A stretch of DNA of 64,000 bases from Saprospira grandis str. Lewin (GCF_000250635.1 NC_016940.1:1970001-2034000); one strand, 5' to 3'; shown: positions 26,244-35,611, numbered from the stretch's first letter. Numbers and translations are program-made. The notes: a model not told the origin generated them from the sequence alone.

Positions 26244-27005
26244 TTAATCGTTCATGGTACAAGTGGTACAGCCCGTGCAGTAATATGCGTAATAACCAAA
26301 CTTACCCACTTTCTTTAGTGCACAGCCCTTGCCTTCACCTGAGGTACAGCTACAAGATTTTGGAGCATCGCCAGGAGCAGCAAGCTTCACATCAGGAAAT
26401 AAAACAGAAAAATCGGGGCTATAGGGGATCAGCAACTGAAAGGCCTGTCCATAAAAATAACTTTGCGCTAAAACGTAATCCTCTTCTGATAATTGAACTA
26501 AATCTTCTCCCTTGGGAAAATCAGGCAAATCGCCTCCACCGTACACAAAATCATAATGCTCTTGAATAAGTTTTTGTAGCTCTGGCAATTGGGTAAAAGC
26601 CTCGATGCCCGCAGCAGACAAGGAAGCCTTGGCCGCAGTTTCATAACTAATATCATCCTGAGCAGTGTAAAGCACTCCCAAAATTTCTAGATTTGACTGT
26701 TCTTTTTTGGGCTGGATAGCGACATCTGCCAAGCTTACCGCCTTCGTCTCTTTGTCCTGTAACAAAAAGCTATAACCTTGAGGCAAAACAAACTCTACCG
26801 AAGTTTGGCTAGCATCCGTATATTTCCATTGGGTGCCCTTGGGCAGTTCAATTCCTTCTTCTAGGGGCTGAGCTTGCGCTAGCGTTTGATAGCTATCTAC
26901 TGATTTTAGGGTTTCTTGGGCCATTTCTACCTCTGCTTGTTGGCAGGAAGCCAATAAAGCGAAAGTCACAAAAAAACTAAATAAATTAAAAATAAGATTC
27001 TTCAT
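26244..27005 (-). CDS. Lipoprotein with a Cys-rich C-terminal tail, function unknown
   Basis: The 253-residue product begins with a lipoprotein signal ending in LLASC. The middle is soluble and unremarkable. The last ~37 residues hold eight cysteines: CSCTSGEGKGC, a short aromatic run (FGYYAYY), then CTGCTTC and a MND end. This arrangement suggests metal binding or disulfides, or a modified-peptide-like tail; I recognise no family. The start at 27005 (MKNLIFNLF) gives a typical signal. It is divergent from an M1 peptidase gene across a 95-bp A/T-rich spacer. Confidence 0.6.
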   Translation of the reverse strand: MKNLIFNLFSFFVTFALLASCQQAEVEMAQETLKSVDSYQTLAQAQPLEEGIELPKGTQWKYTDASQTSVEFVLPQGYSFLLQDKETKAVSLADVAIQPKKEQSNLEILGVLYTAQDDISYETAAKASLSAAGIEAFTQLPELQKLIQEHYDFVYGGGDLPDFPKGEDLVQLSEEDYVLAQSYFYGQAFQLLIPYSPDFSVLFPDVKLAAPGDAPKSCSCTSGEGKGCALKKVGKFGYYAYYCTGCTTCTMND

Positions 27006-27100
27006 AATTGACAAATGTTTAGATTGAAAAATTAGAATATATAAATCTAAAAAAAATCAACCTCACAAAATCTAATTAAATAAAAAACATACTTCCTAAT

Positions 27101-30100
27101 ATGAAATCAATTCTAGCACTTTTGCTCTTTTTCTGTTCTTGCTTTCTGTCTGTTTGGGGGCAAAGCAGCGGCTACTTTCAGCAGCAGAGCCGTTATGAGA
27201 TTCACTTTCGGCTCAATGAGGCCCAGCATAGTTTATCGGGTCATTGGAAAATGCGCTATCAGAACCAGTCCGCAGATAGTCTAACTGAAATATGGATACA
27301 TCTTTGGCCCAATGCCTACCGAAACAACGGCAGTCCCTTTGCCCATCAATTGGCAGAAAATGGCGACCTGAGTTTTCAGTTTGCGGCAGATTCGGCCCGT
27401 GGGGGAATAGATAGTCTGGACTTTAGCAGCCCCGGCCAAAACCTTAGCAGCAGCTTCCCTTTGGGCGGCCAAGAAATGCTGCGGCTGGAGTTGAGCACGC
27501 CCCTCGCCCCAGGCGACAGTTTGCTGATTGAAAGCCCTTTTTACTTAAAAGTACCCGCTAGTTTTTCTCGTTTGGGCCATCAAAAACAATATTATCAGCT
27601 TTGTCAATGGTACCCCAAAGTAGCGGTTTATGATGCAGAGGGCTGGCAGCCTATGCCCTATTTGGACCAAGGGGAGTTTTATGGAGAGTTTGGCGATTAC
27701 GATATATATATAGAGCTGCCCGCCAATTATTGGGTGGCCGCCACAGGCGAGCTACAAACAGCAGCCGAGCAAAAACGTCTGGCCGATTGGGCCAAAGCCT
27801 GCGCAAAAATGGACCTGATTGGGCTTTCGGTAGATCCTCCCCCTAGCCTTCCTTCAGATAGCAGCTTTAAGCAATTGCACTATCGGGCTAAAAACGTACA
27901 AGACTTTGCCCTCTTTTTGAACAAAGACTTTTATGTCCTGAAGAAAGAGATGACCCTAGCCACTGGCCGAAAGCTGCCCCTTTGGGCCTTTTTTGAGGCC
28001 GAAGAAGCTTATATCTGGCAGTTGGCGCCCGACTTTATGGAAAAATCGACACGCTATTATTCTAAAGTCATGGGAGAATATCCCTATCCGCAAATTACGG
28101 CGGTCCAAGGTCCCTTAGGCGCAGGTGGCGGCATGGAATATCCCATGATTACCATCATCAACCCCACTAGCAGTAAAAAATATTTGGACCTCCTTTTGGC
28201 CCATGAAATTGGCCACAATTGGTGGTATGGCATTTTGGCCAGCAATGAGCGCAAACATCCTTGGATAGACGAAGGCTTTAATTCTTATATCGAGAGCCGT
28301 TATATGCAGCAAGAATATGGCGGCCAGCCCTTGCGCCAAGCCTATTTGGCCTATCTGCTGCAAGTCCAGCGCAATGAGGAGCAATCTAGCGCCCTGCCCT
28401 CTGATAGCCTGAGCAATTTTAATTATTATTTGGCCGCCTATGCCAAACCCAGCCTCATCCTCTCTTATCTAGAACAGCATTTGGGCCAGCCAAAAATGGA
28501 TAGCATTCTGCAAGCGATTTATGAAAAATGGCAGTTCAAACATCTTGGTCCCCAAGAACTGCAAAAGGAGTTTGAGCAGGGCAGCGGCCAAGATTTAGAC
28601 TGGTGTTTTCAGGAGCTACTACAAGATAAAAAGCGAGTAGATTTGGCCCTAGAAAAACTGAGTAATTTGGGCAGCGATAGCCTATTGGTCCAAATTCAGA
28701 ATAAGGGGCAGGCCGCTCCCCCCATCTTTTTGGCCTATATGAATGAGGAGGGCCAAGTCTTGCAGGCCTTTAAGTTTCCCCCCTTGGCGGCGGGAGAAAG
28801 AGAAAGCTTCCGCATCCCCAAATTGGCCCATGCGCATAGTCTAGAAATAGACCCCTTTGCCTATTTGCCTGATTACAACAGAGCCAACCAACAGCAGTAT
28901 TTTGCTCGCTCCAAACGGAAGCGCATTAACCTACTCTACCCTAGCCCAGATTTTACAGATCAAGCGCCTTCTGTGGCCCCAATTATTGGCTACAATGCCT
29001 ATGATGGCTTGCTGCTAGGCTTGGGACTTTACAGCAATCCAATTTTTCCAAAAAATTGGCGCTATCAACTTTATCCTTTGGTTGGAACGAGCTCCGAGCA
29101 GCTCTTGGGGCAGGGTCAATTTAGCTTTCAGAAAGGTTTGCAAAAGGGCAAAATCAAGGATTACCAAATTAGTTTGGGCTATAAGCGCTACAGCTATTTT
29201 AGCAATGAACGCTACAACTATAAATTACAATATCAGCGTTGGCGCTTGGCGGCGGAGCTGGCCCTGCGTCCCAAGGCAGGTCGCCAATTTAGGCGGCAAT
29301 ATATTGGCCTAGAAAACCTATTGATTCGAGAAGAAGAGGAAAACTTTGAGCGCGACAGCCTGAATAACATTAGCTATTTGGACAAAACGGGCAGCTTTAG
29401 ATCGGTCCACCGCCTCTATTATCGCTGGGAAAACCGCCACCCTTTGGCCCCCGCAAATTATAAGTTGGCCCTAGAGTTTGCCCAATACGATCAAGGCCAG
29501 GAACAGTATCTCAAACTCAGTCTAGAGGGACAAAAAGACTGGTATTATGCCCTAGGCAAAAAGATCGGCCTCCGCTTTTTCTTTGGCGGCTTCCCCTTTC
29601 ATAGCGATCGAGATTTTGGCGCTTACCCGCTGCATTTACTCAGCCGAAATGCCCATGACTACCATTATGACAACTATGTTTGGGGCCGAAATGTCCAATC
29701 GGGCTTTTCCGAACAGCAGGTTTTAATCAAAGAAGGGGGCTTTAAGTTGCCCATTGCCAACGCCCAAGCCATTAGCGATGGCCGCAGCAATAGCTTTATT
29801 GGGGCCATAAATCTCCGAGCCGATTTGCCCATTCGCCTGCCTTTCCGCCTGCCCTATTTTCGCCTACAGCCCTATTTTGATCTGGGGTATTTTGAAAACA
29901 CCGTCCCCTCTCTCCAACTAGACAGCCCCGCCGATGCCATCTTTTACGATCTCGGTCTGCTGCTCGATATTGGCGATGGACTGGCCCAAATTTCCTACTC
30001 TTTTTACTCCAATGAACGCCTCCGCAATTATATGAAGGAGAAAAATAACTTTTGGGCTCGCTTCGGCATCAGTATCAACCTCAATAGCTGGAGCAGAGAA

Positions 30101-30130
30101 AAACTAACCGATGAACTGATTGGATTTTAA
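27101..30130 (+). CDS. Secreted M1-family zinc aminopeptidase with long C-terminal extension
   Basis: The 1009-residue protein has a signal peptide (MKSILALLLFFCSCFLSVWG) and an M1 peptidase domain. The substrate motif is GGGMEYPM (the GAMEN equivalent). The zinc site HEIGHNWW is followed 18 residues later by the third ligand in IDEGFNSY. The C-terminal ~400 residues are rich in alternating aromatic strands (YQISLGYKRYSYF, YKLQYQRWRLAAEL) and end in a Phe, so they may form a beta barrel in the outer membrane; that part is inference. A family A head starts 10 bp after the stop codon. Confidence 0.85.
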   Translation: MKSILALLLFFCSCFLSVWGQSSGYFQQQSRYEIHFRLNEAQHSLSGHWKMRYQNQSADSLTEIWIHLWPNAYRNNGSPFAHQLAENGDLSFQFAADSARGGIDSLDFSSPGQNLSSSFPLGGQEMLRLELSTPLAPGDSLLIESPFYLKVPASFSRLGHQKQYYQLCQWYPKVAVYDAEGWQPMPYLDQGEFYGEFGDYDIYIELPANYWVAATGELQTAAEQKRLADWAKACAKMDLIGLSVDPPPSLPSDSSFKQLHYRAKNVQDFALFLNKDFYVLKKEMTLATGRKLPLWAFFEAEEAYIWQLAPDFMEKSTRYYSKVMGEYPYPQITAVQGPLGAGGGMEYPMITIINPTSSKKYLDLLLAHEIGHNWWYGILASNERKHPWIDEGFNSYIESRYMQQEYGGQPLRQAYLAYLLQVQRNEEQSSALPSDSLSNFNYYLAAYAKPSLILSYLEQHLGQPKMDSILQAIYEKWQFKHLGPQELQKEFEQGSGQDLDWCFQELLQDKKRVDLALEKLSNLGSDSLLVQIQNKGQAAPPIFLAYMNEEGQVLQAFKFPPLAAGERESFRIPKLAHAHSLEIDPFAYLPDYNRANQQQYFARSKRKRINLLYPSPDFTDQAPSVAPIIGYNAYDGLLLGLGLYSNPIFPKNWRYQLYPLVGTSSEQLLGQGQFSFQKGLQKGKIKDYQISLGYKRYSYFSNERYNYKLQYQRWRLAAELALRPKAGRQFRRQYIGLENLLIREEEENFERDSLNNISYLDKTGSFRSVHRLYYRWENRHPLAPANYKLALEFAQYDQGQEQYLKLSLEGQKDWYYALGKKIGLRFFFGGFPFHSDRDFGAYPLHLLSRNAHDYHYDNYVWGRNVQSGFSEQQVLIKEGGFKLPIANAQAISDGRSNSFIGAINLRADLPIRLPFRLPYFRLQPYFDLGYFENTVPSLQLDSPADAIFYDLGLLLDIGDGLAQISYSFYSNERLRNYMKEKNNFWARFGISINLNSWSREKLTDELIGF

Positions 30131-30139
30131 GTGTTTTTT

Positions 30140-30300
30140 GGGGCCTCCGCAGCAAAGCTGCGGCGCTACGCTTTGGGGCTCGCTGCTCGCTCGGCCCTTC
30201 GTTTTTTCGCTGCGCTCAAAAACTCGGTCTGGCCTGACGGCCACCCCGCCGCATCGCTAGGCCAGTCGCTTCGCTCCTTTGCGGCGGCTTCGCCGCCTGT
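30140..30300 (+). repeat. Family A structured repeat, copy 10 (+)
   Basis: Core 30140-30263 with tail hairpins to about 30300. First hairpin CCGCAGC-aaa-GCTGCGG, second GTTTTTT...AAAAAC, closing pair GGCCT/AGGCC. Nearly the same sequence as copy 12 at 35.4 kb. Confidence 0.9.
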
Positions 30301-30367
30301 AGGACCCCATAAGGAAAGGTCCAAAACTTAGGTTTTGGGCCTTTTTCTGTTGTGGAGGGGTACAGCT

Positions 30368-30581
30368 AGCCATCAAGAGGGGTTCCTGTACCCATCGGGA
30401 GGGGTTTACCTACCCATCAAGAGGGGGTTCCTGTACCCATCAGGAGGGGTATACCTACCCATCAAGAGGGGTTTCTGTACCCATCAGGAGGGGTATACCT
30501 ACCCATCAAGAGGGGGGCCTGTACCCATCAGGAGGGGTATACCTACCCATCGAGAGGGGGGCCTGTACCCATCGGGAGGAC
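30368..30581 (+). repeat. 22-bp tandem array, about ten units in alternating pairs
   Basis: Units follow ACCCATCAAGAGGGGTTCCTGT and ACCCATCAGGAGGGGTATACCT alternately, giving a higher-order period of 44-45 bp. All three forward frames stay open through it, so the open frame seen there is not evidence of a gene. Confidence 0.9.
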
Positions 30582-30937
30582 TAGCCTTAGCCCTCCATAG
30601 GGGTTTTGTATATTATCTTGAGGGCTATCTCTAATCCTCCAGATCAGTCCTCCTAGTCATCAGGAGTATTCTTCTACCTAAAGAAGAGGACTTAGGCTAA
30701 TCATCGGCAGGACTTGAACTACTCCAAAGGAGGACCTATAGAGGTCCTAAAGAGGAACTAGGCCTATAGTGTAGCGGACTTAAGTAAGTCCAAAAGAGGA
30801 TGTACAGAAGCCCTCTAAAGGAGCTCCCCTAGCCCAATCGAGGACTTGCCCAAGTCCTCTTGAGGAGCTATACAACCCCAAGAGAGGACCTAACTAAATC
30901 CTGCTGAGGGGGTTCAGTACTCCTCTTCCTTATTTCA
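30582..30937 (+). repeat. Degenerate continuation of GAGGAC/GTCCTC repeats
   Basis: About 350 bp rich in GAGGAC, AGGAC and GTCCTC with irregular spacing that looks like a decayed continuation of the 22-bp array. No gene is seen in it. Confidence 0.5.
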
Positions 30938-31080
30938 GGGGACTGTTCGGGACTGTTCAGGATTTTGTGTATTAGAATAAAATTTGGGCTGTTAGCTTGT
31001 TAGGATTTGGCCAATTATTGCCTAGGGACAAGCCCCTAGGCAGCAAAAAGGAGAAGCACAAAGCACTACAGTGGGAACTA
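30938..31080 (+). mobile_element. MITE-like element, copy 2 (degenerate right end)
   Basis: The left end is doubled (GGGGACTGTTCGGGACTGTTCAGG), then the same interior as copy 1 with CCTAGGGACAAGCCCCTAGG. The right end (CACAAAGCACTACAGTGGG) is only partly like the usual inverted end. Confidence 0.55.
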
Positions 31081-31130
31081 ATACGCCAAGAGCAGCCTTC
31101 TAGCTCTCTGAATAAGTAAATCAAAGAATA

Positions 31131-31472
31131 ATGGATACAAGTGTAATTTTAATCTTCTCTATTCTAGAAGATTTTGCAAAAAGACAAAAAGAGATATCTG
31201 TCTTTAAGCTTTATACTGGTCGCAATATAGACCTAGTCTCTATTGAGGCGCCAGATGACCCTGATCTTGATGCTGCATGGTATGGAGGATCTAAGTATAT
31301 GTCCCAATTCATTTTAATAGGTGCCTATAAATCTCTAGAGATTGATAAATTCATTGCTCATCTAAAGACTGAGGTAAATTGGGAAGAACCCGAGGAAGTC
31401 CAGCTACTGGTTTATGATGAGAGAACTGGAGATGAAATCTATAGACTCATCAATATTTTTGAGGCAGAATAG
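31131..31472 (+). CDS. Small acidic protein of unknown family, intact member of a duplicated pair
   Basis: A 113-residue acidic soluble protein without signal peptide or membrane segment; visible features are YGGSKYM, AYKSLEIDKF and a final NIFEAE. I do not recognise a family. A near copy of identical length lies at 35870-36211 with one in-frame TGA. A terminator follows the stop codon directly. The pair and their shared flanks bracket the CHAT gene, so this gene could belong with that locus or simply travel with the repeats. Confidence 0.55.
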   Translation: MDTSVILIFSILEDFAKRQKEISVFKLYTGRNIDLVSIEAPDDPDLDAAWYGGSKYMSQFILIGAYKSLEIDKFIAHLKTEVNWEEPEEVQLLVYDERTGDEIYRLINIFEAE

Positions 31473-31486
31473 ATGTAGTACACTAA

Positions 31487-31519
31487 GCGGCAGCCAATTA
31501 AATCAACTGCCGCTTTTTT
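31487..31519 (+). terminator. Terminator of the small duplicated gene
   Basis: GCGGCAG...CTGCCGC arms and a T run right after the stop codon. The matching hairpin exists behind the pseudogene copy. Confidence 0.85.
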
Positions 31520-31532
31520 CTACGGTTTTGCA

Positions 31533-31822
31533 GGGCCGAAGGCCCGCAGGCAAAGGCCAAATGAAAGCTCTGCCACTTCTATCCTTTGCTTTAATTTCTT
31601 GCTATTCTGCGTTATTTTTCTCAGCCATAGCTACGGCTATGCCTTTAAAAAATGCCTTGACTAGCCTGAAATTTTTACCAAAGGATGGCCGAAGCGCAGA
31701 ACTTCCATTCGGCCTAGGGGCCTGAAAGGGTGGCCGAAGGCCAGACCGAAGCCCGAAGGGCTGAAGGGCCGAGCAGACCTGCGAGCCCTGCAAGGGCCCG
31801 GCCGCCGAAGGCGGCAGGCCCC
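31533..31822 (-). repeat. Family A structured repeat, copy 11 (-), tail separated by an insert
   Basis: The core is 31711-31822 and the tail hairpin (GGGCC-gaa-GGCCC) lies at 31533-31553. About 157 bp (31554-31710) separate them; copy 13 at 36.3 kb has the two parts joined. The insert contains the segment shared with 4770-4840. Confidence 0.85.
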
Positions 31823-31843
31823 AAAACAGCATCCTCAGAAATA

Positions 31844-31882
31844 AAAAAACCTCCTCCAAAGCGGGAAGAGGTTGGAGGTTTT
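31844..31882 (-). terminator. Terminator of the CHAT gene
   Basis: AAAACCTCC and GGAGGTTTT arms with an inner CCTC/GAGG-like pairing, flanked by an A run that gives T on the minus strand; 6 bp from the stop codon. Confidence 0.8.
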
Positions 31883-31887
31883 GTTGC

Positions 31888-34800
31888 TTAACTGCGCCAT
31901 TTTTGCCAGCGCTCAATCAGGCTAGAGAGCCAAGCCATGGGCTTTTTTTGCTGGCGGCGATAGAGGAGGAATCCCGTAGCGCCAAGGGCCAGGCTCAGGC
32001 CGAGGAGCAGCAGCAGAATGCTGGACCAAGACCAGCCGTAATCTAGGGGGGCGGGATTGCCAATGCTGATAAAAGAGCCCCAAAAAGCGGGATGTCCAGA
32101 AATGTGATCGGACTGATTGAGATAGTCCAATTTAGCCTTTTGCAGAGCGGCGGGTTTGCTCATTCCATTGGCCAAATTTTCATAAAAGCGGGCCATTAGG
32201 GCAGCGCTCGTATAATCGTTCACCTTCCAGAGGGTGGTCACCACCGAGGGCACCCCCGCATACATAAAGGCGCGGGCCAGACTGAGCACTCCCTCGCCTC
32301 GGACCACCTTACCAAAGCCCGTTTCGCAGGCCGAAAGCACCACCAAATCTGCTTTGAGGTCTAGGTTGTGAATCTCATAAGCATACAGGCGGCCAGCATC
32401 TAAATTGTCTATTTCTCCAGAATCTCGAGCAAAAAGCAAGAGCGACTTATGCGGATGGCGAATATCGACCACGCCGTGCATGGCCAAATGGATCAGGCCA
32501 TAATTAGAAGCGTACTCATAAAAATGCTCCTTATCGGCCTCCTGTTTCATAAAGTACTTGCCACTAAAATAAGACTGGATTGCCTTGAGTTCTTCCTCGG
32601 CCCAAGGCAGCTCCTTATGTTCCCCAATCAGGGGATCGCCAAGAGGGTAAGCGGGGGCAAAACCGAGGCATTGGCGGTTATTTTCTAGGCGTTTGGCTCG
32701 GATATTTTGGACCAGCAAACTGGCTGAATAAGAATAATTCAATTGATAGCGGCGGATGAGGTAAGCCAAACTCTTATAATCCACCTTATTCAAATTGGCG
32801 GGCTCTTGCAGTAAAACCTCAAAGGGAATATAGCTGAGTGCCCCGTCAGGAATCACAATAAGTCGATCCAATTGCTCACTACTCCCTTGGATAAAAGGCA
32901 TCACATAGCTTTTATAGAAAGCATGAGCCGAGAGCACATAATTCTCATAAGCCTTTTTGTGGTCCTTACCAATCATTTGGTAATCGGTTAGGGCTTGGCG
33001 AAGATCTTGGAGATTTTGGTCAAAATCCTGCGGCAGGGGCAATTGATAAAAGCTGGGAAAATCCTTCGTAATTTTGAAAACATAGAGATAGTGGTCGCCA
33101 ATAAAATACTCTAAGAGTAAATCTTGGGGTTCTAGAATCTCCTTTTGCAATTCGGGCAAGCTCACCGTTGGGCTCTCATATTTGAGTTGATAATACTTAG
33201 GGTAATTCTGCTCAATATATTGGACCAAAGAATCGTAGGATTTTCGGCTTTGGAAGTAAGCCTCATCAAACTCCTCGGCTCGGCTCATATTTCGGTGTCG
33301 ATAATCCGAATAATAGGCGAGTTTTCTTCTCAGGCTTTCTTCTTGGGTCAATAATTCGCTTGGGACATCACTAAAAGAGCGGGCGGCCACCCCTTGCAGG
33401 GCTTGCAAAAGAACAAAGCTTTTGCTGCGTTCCATGATCTCGAAAGCCTGATAGAGGTAACTGGGGTTTTTGCTTTCTTGATAGCGCAGATGGGCCACCT
33501 CAATAGCGCCTTCATAGACCGAAATAGAGCGTTTGGTCAGTTGTTGTTTAGAGCCATCGGAAGAGAAATTGATGCGGAGGCTATCCACCAGGTTCAGGGC
33601 CAGGGCATAGGTAGATTCGGCGGCTTGAATCTCTTTGGGGGCCTTATTGGCCCGATGCAATTCTAGCAGCAGATGACCTTTTTGGGCCAGGGCGGGCAGC
33701 CAGTCGATATTGTGCATCAGGCAGCCTAAGTCGGGATTCTGATAAATATCTACCTTATCTTCTGGCAGCTCTTTACAGACTGCCGTCAGGGCATTTTGCA
33801 CATAAATCAGGGCCAGTTTATAATCTCTTTTGCGCTCATAGAAGGAGGCCAAATTGAGGTAACTATCAAAGAGGCTTCCCCCAATAACTTCATCATCTTC
33901 TTTCTCCTCGGAGGCATCAAAGAGTAGGGCCACCTCTTGCTCTTGGCCAAAGCCGCTTTTGGCATAATTAGCGGCCCCTCCATCACGGATACTAATCTTC
34001 TTTTTTAGGGCCTCATTGAGGTAGTAATACTCTTGTTTGGCATCTCGAATAAAGCGGTAGGCTTCGGCTAGACGGTCATAGGCTTGGGCCAGACGATAGT
34101 CATTTCCAGAGAGTTGTTGCTCCCAAAGCTTAGCGGCTTTTTGGTAATAAAAGAGCAGCGAATCGGGTTTAGATTTGGCCTTAAAGTACTCCCCTAGTTC
34201 TATATATATATGGCCTAAATTGGGGTGTTCTGGACCATAAATTTGCCGTTCTAAGCCCAAGGATTTTTTCAGATGGATATATTCTTCTCGGCTATTGCCC
34301 AGGCCTCTTTGGGCTTTGGCAATGGCTTTGTAGAGCTGGGCCACCTCTACGGATTTGCTCCCTACTAGCTCCAAATAAATCCGCAAACTGCGCTCATAAT
34401 AGTTTAGTGCCTGATCATAATCTCCACTATAAAAGTTGCGCTGCCCCAAAAGATAATAGCTGCGGCCAATATCTTTATGGACCTTATTCAGGGTTTTGAG
34501 CTGAATCTTCAGGGCTTTTTCTAGGGCTGCTTCTTCTTCCTCAAAGCGGTTGGTCAGCCGATAATAGACCGCCAACTGCAAATAGGAGGAGGCAATTTTG
34601 GGGTGTTTTTCGCCAAACAGCTTTTGCCGAACAGCCAAGGCCTTTTGGTGGTAATCAAAGCCTTTGGGGTAATCTTGTTTGCGATAATAATAATGTTCGC
34701 CTAGGGCCTCATAAATATCTGCGGTCAGGTAGGTCTCTTTGGATAAAGAATTGAGTGCTTGGTCCAGATAATCGGCCTCCATGCTCAGGGGGTCGAGCAA

Positions 34801-35349
34801 GCTGCTGCTGTCCTGCGCCTGCTTATTCAGTTGGCCATAACAGCGACCAATAAAGTAATAGCTTTGGGCCAGTTCTTCTCTGGGCGCATTCCATTTTAGG
34901 CGAAGGGCCAGGGCTTTTTGGTGCAGGGCCAAGGCCTTCCAAAAATCTACTTCGGCATTCATGCGGTAGCGGCCCAGGCCCTCATAACCATCGGCAATGA
35001 TGAGACTATCCACCTGCAAACTGCTATCCGATCGGGCCAAATCATCAAAGAGGGCCAAGCCCCGCTTAAACTCATTATCGGCCTCTTGGTAGCGGGTCAA
35101 TTCTATATAATTATTGCCCACCCCATTGTAGCAACGGCCATAGCCCTCCACATCTTTGAGGCGGCGATAAATAGCGGCGGCAAACTGAAACTCTTGTACC
35201 GAGGCCTCATATTGGGCTTCGGCATAAAGGGCTTTGGCTTTTTCGACATATTCGAGGGCTCTTGCTTTGGAGCCTGTATTTTGGGCCTGCCCAAAAGGCA
35301 GCAAACAGCCCAAACAGCCTAATAGTAGTAGAAAACGAACTAAGGGCAT
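31888..35349 (-). CDS. TPR-CHAT protein (caspase-like peptidase with tetratricopeptide repeats)
   Basis: The 1153-residue protein starts with a signal peptide (MPLVRFLLLLGCLGCLLPFGQA). Tetratricopeptide repeats span about 30-480 (motifs such as YQEADNEFKRGLALF, YDQALNYYERSLRIY). A CHAT domain follows at about 790-1090, with catalytic His (LIHLAMHGV) and Cys (VVLSACETGFG) both present. A single membrane helix (SSILLLLLGLSLALGATGFLLY) and a short basic tail end it. The signal peptide and C-terminal helix place the TPR/CHAT part outside the cytoplasm. Such proteins are common in Bacteroidota and Cyanobacteria; target unknown. The start at 35349 is chosen for the signal peptide. Confidence 0.85.
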   Translation of the reverse strand: MPLVRFLLLLGCLGCLLPFGQAQNTGSKARALEYVEKAKALYAEAQYEASVQEFQFAAAIYRRLKDVEGYGRCYNGVGNNYIELTRYQEADNEFKRGLALFDDLARSDSSLQVDSLIIADGYEGLGRYRMNAEVDFWKALALHQKALALRLKWNAPREELAQSYYFIGRCYGQLNKQAQDSSSLLDPLSMEADYLDQALNSLSKETYLTADIYEALGEHYYYRKQDYPKGFDYHQKALAVRQKLFGEKHPKIASSYLQLAVYYRLTNRFEEEEAALEKALKIQLKTLNKVHKDIGRSYYLLGQRNFYSGDYDQALNYYERSLRIYLELVGSKSVEVAQLYKAIAKAQRGLGNSREEYIHLKKSLGLERQIYGPEHPNLGHIYIELGEYFKAKSKPDSLLFYYQKAAKLWEQQLSGNDYRLAQAYDRLAEAYRFIRDAKQEYYYLNEALKKKISIRDGGAANYAKSGFGQEQEVALLFDASEEKEDDEVIGGSLFDSYLNLASFYERKRDYKLALIYVQNALTAVCKELPEDKVDIYQNPDLGCLMHNIDWLPALAQKGHLLLELHRANKAPKEIQAAESTYALALNLVDSLRINFSSDGSKQQLTKRSISVYEGAIEVAHLRYQESKNPSYLYQAFEIMERSKSFVLLQALQGVAARSFSDVPSELLTQEESLRRKLAYYSDYRHRNMSRAEEFDEAYFQSRKSYDSLVQYIEQNYPKYYQLKYESPTVSLPELQKEILEPQDLLLEYFIGDHYLYVFKITKDFPSFYQLPLPQDFDQNLQDLRQALTDYQMIGKDHKKAYENYVLSAHAFYKSYVMPFIQGSSEQLDRLIVIPDGALSYIPFEVLLQEPANLNKVDYKSLAYLIRRYQLNYSYSASLLVQNIRAKRLENNRQCLGFAPAYPLGDPLIGEHKELPWAEEELKAIQSYFSGKYFMKQEADKEHFYEYASNYGLIHLAMHGVVDIRHPHKSLLLFARDSGEIDNLDAGRLYAYEIHNLDLKADLVVLSACETGFGKVVRGEGVLSLARAFMYAGVPSVVTTLWKVNDYTSAALMARFYENLANGMSKPAALQKAKLDYLNQSDHISGHPAFWGSFISIGNPAPLDYGWSWSSILLLLLGLSLALGATGFLLYRRQQKKPMAWLSSLIERWQKWRS

Positions 35350-35438
35350 ATAAGTGATTGATATTTTGCGGTATGGAGTCGGGGAAAAGGGTTGCCCTAA
35401 AATACGGCTTTTTATTTTGCTGACTAAACTGTTTTTTT

Positions 35439-35603
35439 GGGGCCTCCGCCTCGCTGCGCTCGTCGGCGCTACGCTTTGGGGCTCGCAGGTCTGCTCGGCC
35501 CTTCGTTTTTTCGCTGCGCTCAAAAACTCGGTCTGGCCTGACGGCCACCCCGCCGCATCGCTAGGCCAGTCGCTTCGCTCCTTTGCGGCGGCTTCGCCGC
35601 CTG
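35439..35603 (+). repeat. Family A structured repeat, copy 12 (+)
   Basis: Core 35439-35567, tail hairpins to 35603. Head after a run of seven T, 90 bp upstream of the CHAT start codon and pointing towards it. Closing pair GGCCT/AGGCC. Confidence 0.9.
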
Positions 35604-35611
35604 CTATCTAT

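Noticed and set aside
30335-30634. Open reading frame of 99 codons in the 22-bp array
   Set aside because: All three frames are open through this array and the frame of the repeated peptide shifts along it.
35350-35523. Upstream extension of the CHAT protein (58 extra codons)
   Set aside because: It reads through family A copy 12; a proper signal peptide starts at 35349.
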